DNA of 64,000 nucleotides from Leptolyngbyaceae cyanobacterium (GCA_036703985.1 DATNQN010000057.1:62001-126000), one strand, 5' to 3'. Counted from the stretch's first letter, positions 9,195-18,049 are shown. Notes: generated by a model from the letters alone, not told the origin. Numbers and translations: made by a program.

Positions 9195-10784
9195 ATGAGC
9201 ATTAAGCGGTTGATTTTATCTTTGTTGACGTTTTTGCTGGTAGTTCTATTTGGTCTTCGCTTGCTAGATAGCTGGCGTCAGCCTCAAATTCAAAGTCGCC
9301 TGGAACTATATCAAACCAACCTGCTGCTACACGCCGCTGAATGGCAGGAGAAAACAGAAAAAGATTCGGGCGTAAAATCGGCTCGTGAAGCTCTAATCGG
9401 GCGAGAACCGCTCGAAGCTGCCCAAAAGCAGTATCAGCAAACCAGGAAATCTGTCCTGGCTAATCTAGAAAAAGCTACTAAACAACTTGAACTACTTAAA
9501 TCTAATGTTCCCGTCCCAGCGCCAGCAAATATCAAACCACCCCAGGAAATCGATTTGAGTGCCGAAACATACCGTTCTGCTCAGGTAGGACAGTTGCAGG
9601 ATTCTATCAATGAGTTAGAAAAATTAATTAAAGAATTAGACGTAAAAATAGGACTTTTACAAGCCAAACAAGGAAAAATCGATCGAGCGCTTCAAACTTG
9701 GCAGTCAGCGAGCCAGGAAAATACGCGCTCTACAGCAAAGACTGCGGATATTTTAATCGGTTTATGGAATCAGCCAGCACGCATTCTACCCAACGCTCAA
9801 CAAATCATTCAAAAATCATTAGATGGATGGTTTAGGTATCAAGCACTAACTCAACTTTATCAATTACAGCAACGTGAAGAAGCCCTAGCAAAACTGCAAG
9901 CGCAAGAAGCAGAAATTGCCGAACAAGCAGTTGTTAAATTGGCATTTGTGGGTGGCTTGCCGACTTTTGGATTTTTGATTGGGGTGGGATTGCTGATTTT
10001 TACGATCGCGCAATGGCTGCTCAAAAAAGACCTCTCCCTCTTATCCCAAAATAGCAACCTTCCTTGGGCAACACCTTGGGATGCCGAGACGGTTTGGCAA
10101 GTGTTCGTGGTTGGTTTTTTTGCCATGCAGTTGTTAGTATCTATCTTTTTACTACCTGTATTGGTTAGCTTGCTCAACCTCGATCCAGCTAGTTTCGATT
10201 TAAGAACGAAAGCTTTTTCTGTTTTTGCCACTTACGCGATAGTGGCAGTGGGAGGAATTTTAGTACTTTATTTTTCCATTAAATCTTTTTTACCTCTGCC
10301 ATCAGAATGGTTTCGATTTAATTTGGGTGGTAATTGGTTTTGGTGGGGATTGGGTGGTTATTTTACAGCCCTACCTTTGGTAATTGTCGTTTCTTTGATT
10401 AACCAAAAAATTTGGCAGGGACAAGGTGGTAGTAATCCTCTGTTATCGTTGGCACTACAAGCAAACGATCGCGTAGCCTTAGGAATTTTCTTTGTCACGG
10501 CAGCCATTGCCGCACCTTTGTTTGAGGAGTTTCTATTTCGAGGTTTTCTCCTCCCGTCTTTAACTCGTTATATGCCTGTTTGGGGTGCTATTTTGCTGAG
10601 TAGCTTTTTCTTTGCTTTGGCGCACTTGAGCCTTTCGGAAGTATTACCGTTGACTACTTTGGGGGTAGTGTTGGGCATAGTTTATACTCGATCGCGCAAT
10701 CTATTAGCACCTATGTTCCTTCACGGTCTTTGGAATAGCGGTACTTTACTGAGCTTGTTTATTTTAGGCAGCGGCGCAAATTAA
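9195..10784 (+). CDS. CPBP-family intramembrane glutamic protease with N-terminal coiled coil
   Basis: The C-terminal half is a CPBP (CAAX protease / Abi) domain with several membrane spans. Its catalytic motif is FEEFLFRG (Glu444-Glu445, Arg449), followed by a His motif in ALAHLSLSE and a final LHGLWNSG. The N-terminal part has one membrane helix (about 5-22), then a long soluble region (about 25-195) of Gln/Lys/Glu-rich helices, and another helix before the protease spans. The ATG at 9195, nine bases after GGAGAGG, is chosen over an in-frame TTG at 9180. Plant and cyanobacterial relatives act in thylakoid or envelope membranes; the substrate is unknown. Confidence 0.85.
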   Translation: MSIKRLILSLLTFLLVVLFGLRLLDSWRQPQIQSRLELYQTNLLLHAAEWQEKTEKDSGVKSAREALIGREPLEAAQKQYQQTRKSVLANLEKATKQLELLKSNVPVPAPANIKPPQEIDLSAETYRSAQVGQLQDSINELEKLIKELDVKIGLLQAKQGKIDRALQTWQSASQENTRSTAKTADILIGLWNQPARILPNAQQIIQKSLDGWFRYQALTQLYQLQQREEALAKLQAQEAEIAEQAVVKLAFVGGLPTFGFLIGVGLLIFTIAQWLLKKDLSLLSQNSNLPWATPWDAETVWQVFVVGFFAMQLLVSIFLLPVLVSLLNLDPASFDLRTKAFSVFATYAIVAVGGILVLYFSIKSFLPLPSEWFRFNLGGNWFWWGLGGYFTALPLVIVVSLINQKIWQGQGGSNPLLSLALQANDRVALGIFFVTAAIAAPLFEEFLFRGFLLPSLTRYMPVWGAILLSSFFFALAHLSLSEVLPLTTLGVVLGIVYTRSRNLLAPMFLHGLWNSGTLLSLFILGSGAN

Positions 10785-10962
10785 GGCTATCCCCTGAAGG
10801 ATGAAGTAAAAAGTTAAAAGAAAATTAATTTTAACGTTTGGCTTTTCACTTGTGTCCTTCACCGCCTCACCCACTCACCCCTCAATTAAAGATGATGCCA
10901 ATTTCTCATACTTCGCCTACGCTCTAAGGAGAAACGTGGTTATTGCTTAGGAATAGAAAGCA
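10785..10962. repeat. Spacer with GGATGAAG-type repeat arms
   Basis: Contains GGATGAAG and AAAGTTAAAAG phrases, an ATTAATTTT core and a C-rich right part (CACCGCCTCACCCACTCACCCC). The order is the same as in the lepB spacer. The GTG start of the metal ATPase follows an AAGGAG at 10926, which is too far away to be its ribosome site. Confidence 0.4.
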
Positions 10963-13509
10963 GTGCAATCAGTTGACAAATCCTCTGTTGGAGTATCTCC
11001 CCAAACAGCGATCGCAGAATCGAACGGCACTGGCCATACCCCAAGTTACGAAGTAGAAAAAATCACCATAGATGTGGGGGGTATGAAATGTGCTGGATGC
11101 GTAAAAGCTGTGGAAAATCAGCTTAACGAATATCCAGGCGTTATTTCTGCCTGCGTTAATTTAGTAACAGAAGTAGCGGTATGTGAAGTAAAGTCCGGCG
11201 AAGTCGATCCCGGTGCTTTAGCTACCAAATTAACGGAAGCTGGTTTTCCCTCTCAACCCCGCTCTTCTCAAAACCAAGGCAGAGGGAAATATTTACTTTC
11301 TCCCGCCGAACGACATCGCCAGGAAATACAATCTTCGATTTGGCGAATCGCGATCGCTACTTTACTGATCGTTTTATCAGGACTCGGCCATTTCGCTCAA
11401 CATTCATCGTTTTTGGCAGATCGTCCCTTTATTCTCACCTCGTTTTGGTTTCATTGGGGATTAGCAACCGCTACCTTATTAGGGCCGGGACGTTCTATTT
11501 TAATAGATGGATTTCGGGGATTACGACGCAATACTCCCAATATGAATACTCTGGTAGGGTTGGGAGCGGTCAGTGCTTACACTGCTAGCGTGGTAGCCCT
11601 GCTATTTCCCCAACTCGGTTGGGAATGTTTCTTTGACGAACCAGTGATGCTGTTGGGCTTTATCCTACTGGGGAGAACCCTCGAACAGCAAGCCAGAGGT
11701 AAAGCAGCCGCAGCATTTGAAGCGTTGCTGTCCCTGCAACCTCGGATGGCGCGATTAATTAAAGATGAAGCAATCCAATCTTCGATCGAAATTCCGGCTG
11801 ACCAAGTAAGAGTAGGAGAATGCTTGCAGGTTTTACCTGGCGAAAAAGTGCCAGTTGACGGTGTGATTATCAGCGGTCGGACAACGATAGACGAATCGAT
11901 GCTAACTGGCGAGTCCGTACCCGTAATTAAAAGGGAAGGAGACTCGGTACACGCCGGCACGATCGATCGATCGGGCGCGATCGCGATCCGCGCTACCCGC
12001 ACTGGCCAAGATACCACTTTATCTCAGATCGTCGCCCTCGTAGAAGCTGCCCAAACCCGCAAAGCACCAGTACAACATCTAGCAGATACGGTAGCGGGTT
12101 ATTTTGCTTATGGAGTAATAGCAACTGCCGCCGTTACATTTATATTTTGGTATTTCCTGGGTACTCACCTTTGGCCTCACGTACTATTGGGACATGGGGC
12201 GATGGGTCATGGGTTAATGGTAACGAGTACTCATCAATCCTTAGTCGCCAGTCCTTACTCATCTCTTTTATTAAGCTTAAAATTAGTGATTTCAGTCTTA
12301 GTCGTAGCGTGTCCCTGCGCTTTGGGACTAGCTACCCCAACCGCCATCCTGGTTGGTACTGGGATTGGGGCAGAATCGGGGCTGTTAATTAAAGGCGGCG
12401 ATGTTTTAGAACGGGTATGCACTCTCGACACGGTGATATTTGACAAAACAGGTACTTTTACCACTGGTCAACCCGTAGTGACTGATTGCCTGACAGTTTC
12501 AGATTTAGGAACAGGTGGAGAAGATTATTTAAAAGTGTTGGAGAATTCGGAAAACCTCACCCCCCTGCCCCCCTTAAAAATGGGGGAAGGGAAGGGAGAT
12601 CTCACGCCAAATATTCTTCTCCAACTAGCAGCGGCGGCAGAAAGCGGCACTTGTCATCCTTTAGCGATCGCCATTCAAGCCGAAATCAAGCGGCTGGGGT
12701 TATCGATCCCGCAAGGGAAAGATTTTCAAACCAACCCTGGTTTAGGGGTGAGTGCGATAGTGGCAGGTGAGTTGGTGGTGGTGGGTAACCAAGAGTGGCT
12801 GAATCAGTGGAAAATTCCCATTAGCGATTCCCTTCAGGCAAAAGCTGAAGCTTTAAACCAGGCGGGTAAAACGGTTGTCTACGTGGCTTCTGGCGGGATT
12901 AGCATCGGCATCATCGCGATTACAGATGCGATCAGAACAGATGCTAAGGTGGCTGTAGAAGGTCTGCGACGTTTGGGATTGAGAGTGATGATGCTAACTG
13001 GGGACAGACAAGAGATCGCACTGTCAGTTGGGCGATCGCTAGGGCTAGATCCCGATGATATCGTGGCCGAAGTTCGCCCGGATGGTAAAGCACTAGCGAT
13101 CGCCGAGTTGCAGGCGCAAGGGCAGCGAGTAGCTATGATCGGAGATGGGATTAACGATGCTCCCGCACTGGCACAAGCAGATGTGGGAATTGCCCTACAC
13201 GCCGGTACCGATATCGCGATCGAAAGCGCTCAGATTATTTTGATGCGAGATGCCATAATTGACATCTTGGAGGCAATTCAGCTTTCCCGTGCCACTTTCA
13301 ATAAAATTCGCCAGAATTTATTTTGGGCATTTGCTTACAACACCTTGGGGATTCCAATTGCCGCTGGGGTCTTATTGCCTAGTTTAGGCATTGTTCTCAG
13401 CCCGGTTGCCGCTGGTGCAATGATGGCTTTTAGCTCTGTTAGTGTCGTGACCAACTCTTTGCTGTTGCGTCGCCTGCCTTGGCGTCGTAAAAATAACGTT
13501 TACTCTTGA
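10963..13509 (+). CDS. CPx-type heavy-metal (copper) translocating P-type ATPase
   Basis: P1B-type ATPase of the CtaA/PacS/CopA group. An N-terminal heavy-metal-associated domain carries GMKCAGCVK (about 44-52). Membrane spans follow, then the actuator TGES motif, the intramembrane metal site C450-P-C452, phosphorylation Asp494 in DKTGT, and the hinge GDGINDAPALAQADVGIA. The CPC site and GMxCxxC domain point to Cu(I). The 848-residue length is somewhat over the usual ~750, partly because of an extra segment after the DKTGT region that is encoded by a C/G-rich palindromic repeat (residues about 530-546). The GTG start is inferred because upstream codons run into a stop. CtaA versus PacS (plasma versus thylakoid membrane) cannot be decided here. 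Confidence 0.9.
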   Translation: MQSVDKSSVGVSPQTAIAESNGTGHTPSYEVEKITIDVGGMKCAGCVKAVENQLNEYPGVISACVNLVTEVAVCEVKSGEVDPGALATKLTEAGFPSQPRSSQNQGRGKYLLSPAERHRQEIQSSIWRIAIATLLIVLSGLGHFAQHSSFLADRPFILTSFWFHWGLATATLLGPGRSILIDGFRGLRRNTPNMNTLVGLGAVSAYTASVVALLFPQLGWECFFDEPVMLLGFILLGRTLEQQARGKAAAAFEALLSLQPRMARLIKDEAIQSSIEIPADQVRVGECLQVLPGEKVPVDGVIISGRTTIDESMLTGESVPVIKREGDSVHAGTIDRSGAIAIRATRTGQDTTLSQIVALVEAAQTRKAPVQHLADTVAGYFAYGVIATAAVTFIFWYFLGTHLWPHVLLGHGAMGHGLMVTSTHQSLVASPYSSLLLSLKLVISVLVVACPCALGLATPTAILVGTGIGAESGLLIKGGDVLERVCTLDTVIFDKTGTFTTGQPVVTDCLTVSDLGTGGEDYLKVLENSENLTPLPPLKMGEGKGDLTPNILLQLAAAAESGTCHPLAIAIQAEIKRLGLSIPQGKDFQTNPGLGVSAIVAGELVVVGNQEWLNQWKIPISDSLQAKAEALNQAGKTVVYVASGGISIGIIAITDAIRTDAKVAVEGLRRLGLRVMMLTGDRQEIALSVGRSLGLDPDDIVAEVRPDGKALAIAELQAQGQRVAMIGDGINDAPALAQADVGIALHAGTDIAIESAQIILMRDAIIDILEAIQLSRATFNKIRQNLFWAFAYNTLGIPIAAGVLLPSLGIVLSPVAAGAMMAFSSVSVVTNSLLLRRLPWRRKNNVYS
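12551..12598. repeat. C/G-rich palindromic repeat inside the copper ATPase gene
   Basis: An in-frame insertion with two C-runs, then TTAAAAAT, then G-runs; the inner stem is CCCCC (12569-12573) pairing with GGGGG (12582-12586). It encodes LTPLPPLKMGEGKG, a phrase characteristic of a dispersed cyanobacterial intergenic repeat rather than of P-type ATPases. The reading frame is kept on both sides. Confidence 0.75.
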
Positions 13510-13719
13510 GTTGAAATCCCTCTCATCCGTACTGGATTGTTTCGATCGACTTGAGATTTTAGATGGCTGATTTTAGCTCGTTTATTTAAGGTCGATCGAT
13601 ATCCACTGATAGACAATTTCAATCTATAATCATCCAACTTTGTTCTATTGAGGACAGAAGAAATCTATTGATACGGGAGCGTATTTGCCGTTATTCAGTT
13701 ATTGCAGGACAGGTTTTCA

Positions 13720-14151
13720 ATGGCTTTACCACAAGATCAAAATCATTTATTAATCGTTGAGGATGACAAGGGACGTAAGGAGTATATACTCACTAAGCCA
13801 GTTTACTCAATTGGTCGCGATCCGGCTTGTAATATCCGATTATCTTCTCAGTTTGTTTCTCGCCGCCATGCCACGTTGTTACAGCTTCCCAAAGAGGATG
13901 GTACATATTATTACCGCATTGTGGATGGAAACGGTCAAGGTAAGTCTAGTGCTAACGGGCTGATTATTAATGGTCGCAAAAGTCCAGCCCATGACTTGAA
14001 AAATGAAGACGAAGTAGTTTTTGGGCCTCAGGTGAGAGCTATTTACTATCAGCTAAAACGGGATGCAGTACCTTCTGGCCCTCTGGATGAGTTTGATATC
14101 ACCCTGATAAATCCTGGCAGTATGTTTGATGATGATGAGCCAGAAGATTAA
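13720..14151 (+). CDS. FHA-domain protein
   Basis: A 143-residue protein made almost entirely of one forkhead-associated domain, which binds phosphothreonine peptides. The core signature is YSIGRDPACNIRLSSQFVSR followed by RHATLL, with the conserved Gly-Arg, Ser-Arg-x-His and later NGLIINGRK (NG motif). The C-terminal tail is acidic (DDDEPED). The ATG at 13720, preceded by CAGGACAGG, is preferred to a TTG six codons upstream. It converges on the next minus-strand gene with only 18 bases between the stops. Such stand-alone FHA proteins usually read Ser/Thr kinase signals; no kinase is nearby. Confidence 0.88.
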   Translation: MALPQDQNHLLIVEDDKGRKEYILTKPVYSIGRDPACNIRLSSQFVSRRHATLLQLPKEDGTYYYRIVDGNGQGKSSANGLIINGRKSPAHDLKNEDEVVFGPQVRAIYYQLKRDAVPSGPLDEFDITLINPGSMFDDDEPED

Positions 14152-14169
14152 CTCTGGCAATTTCATCAA

Positions 14170-14559
14170 CTACTCCCAGGCAGGTCTGACCACAGATGTG
14201 GGTAAATCGCTTGCTGCATTTTCAACTAGTTGCCACTGGCGGTTGCTCAGGATCGCCTGATTTACCAGGTCGAACATCTGACGGCAATGGTTGTCAATTT
14301 GCAGGGGTAATTCTTCGTTTTTCATCACCAAACTCATGCGAGTTTCGGTTTCAGTTGCGGTTGTACGATCGATTAGTACTTCTACAGTGACTAATTTGGC
14401 AAAGGAGACCTGGCCAGGGGTCTCACGCGCCATGATATAGTCTCCACTTCCACTTTCGTAAACGAGATCTAACGGGCAAGATTTGAGAACTTCTATCAGC
14501 ACTTGCCGAAGACGATCGATGGGAAGGGCAACAGTGTACGAACTGGTATAGCGAGCCAT
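14170..14559 (-). CDS. Conserved-type hypothetical protein, 129 residues
   Basis: I do not recognise a named family. The product begins MARYTSSYTVALPIDRLRQV and looks like a small alpha/beta protein with no signal peptide or membrane span. A strong GGAGG sits about six bases before the ATG, supporting a real gene. The sequence pattern (alternating hydrophobic strands such as SFAKLVTVEVLIDRT, then a helical C-terminus) is reminiscent of SRPBCC or START-like folds, but that is speculation. It is divergent from holB and convergent with the FHA gene. Confidence 0.75.
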   Translation of the reverse strand: MARYTSSYTVALPIDRLRQVLIEVLKSCPLDLVYESGSGDYIMARETPGQVSFAKLVTVEVLIDRTTATETETRMSLVMKNEELPLQIDNHCRQMFDLVNQAILSNRQWQLVENAASDLPTSVVRPAWE

Positions 14560-14681
14560 AGAAAACCTCCGGCTGGCAACTTCAAGACCCTCTTATAATA
14601 TCCGAACCTCAGTAGCGAGGTTTGATAGATTTTACAGTTGATACCTAAATGCTCTTTTTTCAAGGAAAATGACGATATTTG

Positions 14682-15677
14682 ATGAATGTTTTTGAGGATC
14701 TGGTAGGCCAAAATCAGGCGGTAGAGTTACTGACTCAGGCGATCGCTCAAAATCGCATCGCCCCAGCTTATCTGTTTGCTGGCCCTGACGGTGTGGGGCG
14801 TAGTTTAGCCGCTCAATACTTTACAGAATTACTTTTTCATAGTAATCAATTAATCTCCGATCGAAACAACGAATTTCCTTCTCTCTCTTCTGCTAAGGGT
14901 GTCGGAAATCGGGTACGCCAGCGAAATCACCCAGATTTACTATGGGTAGAGCCGACCTATTTACACAACGGTATCAGATTATCGGCAGCAGAAGCCGCAG
15001 AAAAAGGTTTGAAACGAAAGGCACCTCCCCAAATTCGTTTAGAACAGGTGCGAGAAATTGCCCAGTTTTTGAGCCGTCCGCCTTTAGAAGCACCTCGATC
15101 GATAATTGCGATCGAACAAGCAGAAACGATGGCAGAAGCAGCGGCAAATGGTTTGCTGAAGACGCTGGAGGAACCGGGACAAGCCACGATCGTTTTAATC
15201 GCACCTTCAGCTGAGTCTTTGTTACCCACTCTGGTATCGCGATGCCAGAAAATACCGTTTTATCGTTTAGATTCCGCAGCAATGGAAACAGTGCTGCGGC
15301 GACACGGATATGAAGAGATTTTGCAGCATCCAGAGATATTGAGGTTAGCGGCGGGAAGTCCGGGAGATGCGATCCAATCTTGGCAACAATTACAAGCCAT
15401 TCCCCCTGAATTGTTGGCAGCAGTTAAGCAAATTCCTAACTCCCTAAGAAAATCTTTAGAACTAGCTAGGGAAATTGATAAAGCTTTGGATACGGAAGCA
15501 CAATTGTGGTTGATTGATTATTTACAACAATGTTATTGGCAAGATTTTTTAGTCGGCAAAATTCAGCATTTACCCTTAGAAAAATTGGAAAAAGCCCGAA
15601 AGTGGTTGTTGAATTACGGACAGCCGCGATTAGTTTGGGAAGTGACTTTGATGCGAATGTGTCAGAACGTTAGTTAG
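14682..15677 (+). CDS. holB: DNA polymerase III, delta-prime subunit
   Basis: Clamp-loader delta' subunit, a AAA+ relative that lacks ATP hydrolysis in many bacteria. Features seen are FEDLVGQNQAVELLTQAI, a degenerate P-loop GPDGVGRSLAA (Arg in place of the Walker Lys), the helix NGLLKTLEEPGQAT and the SRC sensor region TLVSRCQKIPF. The 331-residue length is normal. The ATG at 14682 is used; a TTG one codon earlier is also in frame. The stop codon overlaps the first of two 14-base direct repeats that precede the ParA-like island. Confidence 0.9.
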   Translation: MNVFEDLVGQNQAVELLTQAIAQNRIAPAYLFAGPDGVGRSLAAQYFTELLFHSNQLISDRNNEFPSLSSAKGVGNRVRQRNHPDLLWVEPTYLHNGIRLSAAEAAEKGLKRKAPPQIRLEQVREIAQFLSRPPLEAPRSIIAIEQAETMAEAAANGLLKTLEEPGQATIVLIAPSAESLLPTLVSRCQKIPFYRLDSAAMETVLRRHGYEEILQHPEILRLAAGSPGDAIQSWQQLQAIPPELLAAVKQIPNSLRKSLELAREIDKALDTEAQLWLIDYLQQCYWQDFLVGKIQHLPLEKLEKARKWLLNYGQPRLVWEVTLMRMCQNVS

Positions 15678-15794
15678 TCAAAGAATCACCAACTAAAAAA
15701 TAGTTCTACCTAATAAATTAAGAATTAATAAGTTTTTATTTGTTTCATAACATAATATTGCATTTACTCAACTAAAGGTGGTTAGTTAGTCAAA
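15669..15794. repeat. Two 14-base direct repeats upstream of the ParA-like gene
   Basis: GTTAGTTAGTCAAA occurs at 15669-15682, overlapping the holB stop, and again at 15781-15794, 112 bases apart and just ahead of the ParA-fusion gene. Between them lies CACCAACTAA, a near reverse complement of TTAGTTGGTG-like sequence. They could be operator or centromere-like sites for the ParB-like partner, or remnants of insertion. No function is shown by the sequence alone. Confidence 0.6.
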
Positions 15795-15847
15795 TATTGA
15801 TTACTTTATACAATGTAAATTAATCATCTAATTTCAGGTTGCCTGCT

Positions 15848-17215
15848 ATGCAACAAATAAATTGGAATAGTGTTTTAGAAAATATTCCAAGTAATGCTAA
15901 TCAAAGTGATGTAAATAATAAATTTGTAAAATTCGCGATCGATGCTCTTGGATTTAACGATGATGAATGGGTGCAAGAGTTTGCGACAGGAAATGGAGAT
16001 GTTGTAGATTTTGCAATCCGTAAAAACGATGGAGATGATAAATTTTCATTATCTAAAACAAATCCGTACTTAATTGTTGAAGTCAAAGGCAGAGCATCTG
16101 GAAATGGGTTTGTTAATTTATCAGAAAACAGCCCTACATATATTAAAACTAAAGACCAGCTTAAAAGATACTTACTTGCGCCCAATTGCCAAACTGCTAA
16201 ATGGGGTATCATGACTAATTCTACCCATATTCAGATATTTAGGAAACATGGTAAAGTCGTGATTCCCGCCAGCCAAAATTTTTTAATTAAAAAAGAAAAA
16301 ATTGATGAGATAGTGAATCATATTAAACAATTAATTAACAATCCACCAAAAGCTTTAACTGTTTGTATATACAATGATAAAGGCGGCGTTGGCAAAACAA
16401 CGACAGCAATTAATTTAGCAGCCACTTTAGCTACCCAAAAAAAGAAAGTTTTATTAATTGATTTCGATCCCCAGCAAGGTGATTTAACTGAATGCTTGGG
16501 ATTAAAAGAGGGAAAGGTAAAATTATCTGATTGCCTTACTACTAGAGAATTGAACATTAAAAATACAATTCAACCTTTCATGTTACAAGTTAAACCTGGA
16601 AAAGAAGTAAAAGTTTTTGATGTGATTCCTTCTGATTCTGGGTTGGCCAAATTTATGGCTTATGAATATGAAGCGCAAGTTCAAAAGGGAACGGGTAGAT
16701 TAAGAGACTTAATTCTCAAGCTAACTAATGAATACGATTATATTTTGCTTGATTCTCCAACTAATTGGACATTCTTTAGTAAAAGTTGCGTTAGCGCTTC
16801 GGATGTGATTCTTATACCCACCAAGCATAACAATTTTCCATCTTTAAAGAATGCTGCGAAAGTTATTCAAGAATTTATTCCAGAAGTCAGAAAAATTAGA
16901 AATGATGGAAGACCAATAGCATTACCAATCTTTTTTAATGAACATAAACCGACAGAATCTACAATTAAAAGAGCAATGGCTGCTATTAAGTCAATTGTAA
17001 CCATTAAAGCTGGAGAGCAATCTAAATGGAATCCAGATTTGTTACCATATTATTGGCCTAAATCTGCTAAAGGAGCAATTGATACAACTATCTTCAGCAT
17101 CCCTGAGTACGAAGTTGTTTCAAGTGCTGCATTTGGTGGCGTTCCAGCAGTTTTAAAACACAAAATTGCTGCTAAATATTATTTAGAACTAGCTCGGGAA
17201 TATTTTTTGTTATGA
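15848..17215 (+). CDS. ParA-type ATPase fused to an HsdR-N-like nuclease domain
   Basis: Two domains in one 455-residue chain. Residues about 1-160 match the pattern of the type I restriction R-subunit N-terminal (HSDR_N_2, PD-(D/E)xK fold) domain: VVDFAI (Asp54), YLIVEVKG (Glu78, Lys80), then QLKRYLL and AKWGIMTNSTHIQIF. Residues about 170-455 are a ParA/Soj ATPase with the deviant Walker A KGGVGKTT (178-185), LLIDFDPQQGDL and YDYILLDSP. The ATG at 15848 is chosen over a TTG three codons earlier. The downstream gene overlaps by four bases (ATGA), so the two are translationally coupled. The island is AT-richer by eye than its flanks, suggesting transfer. Role unknown: partition, regulation or defence are all possible. 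Confidence 0.85.
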   Translation: MQQINWNSVLENIPSNANQSDVNNKFVKFAIDALGFNDDEWVQEFATGNGDVVDFAIRKNDGDDKFSLSKTNPYLIVEVKGRASGNGFVNLSENSPTYIKTKDQLKRYLLAPNCQTAKWGIMTNSTHIQIFRKHGKVVIPASQNFLIKKEKIDEIVNHIKQLINNPPKALTVCIYNDKGGVGKTTTAINLAATLATQKKKVLLIDFDPQQGDLTECLGLKEGKVKLSDCLTTRELNIKNTIQPFMLQVKPGKEVKVFDVIPSDSGLAKFMAYEYEAQVQKGTGRLRDLILKLTNEYDYILLDSPTNWTFFSKSCVSASDVILIPTKHNNFPSLKNAAKVIQEFIPEVRKIRNDGRPIALPIFFNEHKPTESTIKRAMAAIKSIVTIKAGEQSKWNPDLLPYYWPKSAKGAIDTTIFSIPEYEVVSSAAFGGVPAVLKHKIAAKYYLELAREYFLL

Positions 17216-18015
17216 GTGGATTTAATAATGTTGGTAAATTGATGCACTTGCCGTTAGCCGATATCGATTACGAGAAATCAATCTCTGAAACAAATTTTAT
17301 TGTTTCAGCCGCAGCCGAGATTTTATCGGAAACAGGAGGACGGAATTGGATACCTCTTATTGTTAAAGAGATAAGCGATTACCAATACCAAGTAGTTTGT
17401 AATCATTTTGTTTATGCAGTTGCTCAAAAAGCTGCTTTAGAAAGAGTATGGTGTATTGTAATCGAAGCAAATGAAAAAAATATTGAACAAGCAAAAATTT
17501 TAGCAAGAGAAATTGTTCCAAAAGTCAACCTTTCTACTGCGTCAAGAGCAGCGATTTTGGCTGCATTGCAATATTTAATTACTGAACCTGGTAGTCCTTT
17601 GAAGGGAATCGATGCAGAAGTTTTTGCAAATAAAATTGCAAATTCAGATCGGGAAAAGTGGCTTGACTTTAATCCTATTACAACATTAAAATGTGGGATT
17701 ACTAAGGGTAAAAAGTTAGATGCTCTTAGTCAAGTTTTTTTTCTGCAACCACCAAAACCCTCTGTTCCAATTCCAACAGCACCAGAAACTATTAATATTA
17801 AGCGGGCTTCCAGAGACGAAATATTAGCTCGCCTAAGTTACTTATCTAATTACAATATTGATGGTTTTGAGAAAGTGAATGTAGATATGGCAACAGATGT
17901 TATTTTTACAGCTAGTAAAGGTAAGTGGAAAAGTTTAAATCCGATCGCCAAATTAGATTGCGGAATTGACTCTACCAAAGTTAAAACGCTAAAGAAGGTA
18001 TTTTCATTATCATAA
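17212..18015 (+). CDS. ParB-like partner with duplicated C-terminal domain
   Basis: The N-terminal ~100 residues resemble a ParB/Spo0J core (LPLADIDYEKS, WIPLIVKE, YQYQVVCNHFVYAVAQKAAL, VWCIVIEAN), though the usual GxRRxxA box is not intact. The rest consists of two homologous ~70-residue units, about 108-178 and 197-266, which share TASRAAILAAL / RASRDEILARL, KWLDFNPI / KWKSLNPI and CGI-KLDALSQVFFL / CGI-KVKTLKKVFSL. They are joined by a Pro-rich linker (QPPKPSVPIPTAPET). The start ATG overlaps the stop of the ParA-fusion gene. A terminator follows. The repeated unit is not one I can name; a DNA-binding or recruitment role is inference. Confidence 0.8.
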   Translation: MSGFNNVGKLMHLPLADIDYEKSISETNFIVSAAAEILSETGGRNWIPLIVKEISDYQYQVVCNHFVYAVAQKAALERVWCIVIEANEKNIEQAKILAREIVPKVNLSTASRAAILAALQYLITEPGSPLKGIDAEVFANKIANSDREKWLDFNPITTLKCGITKGKKLDALSQVFFLQPPKPSVPIPTAPETINIKRASRDEILARLSYLSNYNIDGFEKVNVDMATDVIFTASKGKWKSLNPIAKLDCGIDSTKVKTLKKVFSLS

Positions 18016-18049
18016 AAGGAATGTAATTTCACTTAATTAATGGCAAGGG

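Noticed and set aside
15848-17215. Ordinary chromosomal Soj (parA) gene
   Set aside because: The 160-residue nuclease-like N-terminus and the non-canonical ParB-like partner do not fit a normal Soj/Spo0J locus.
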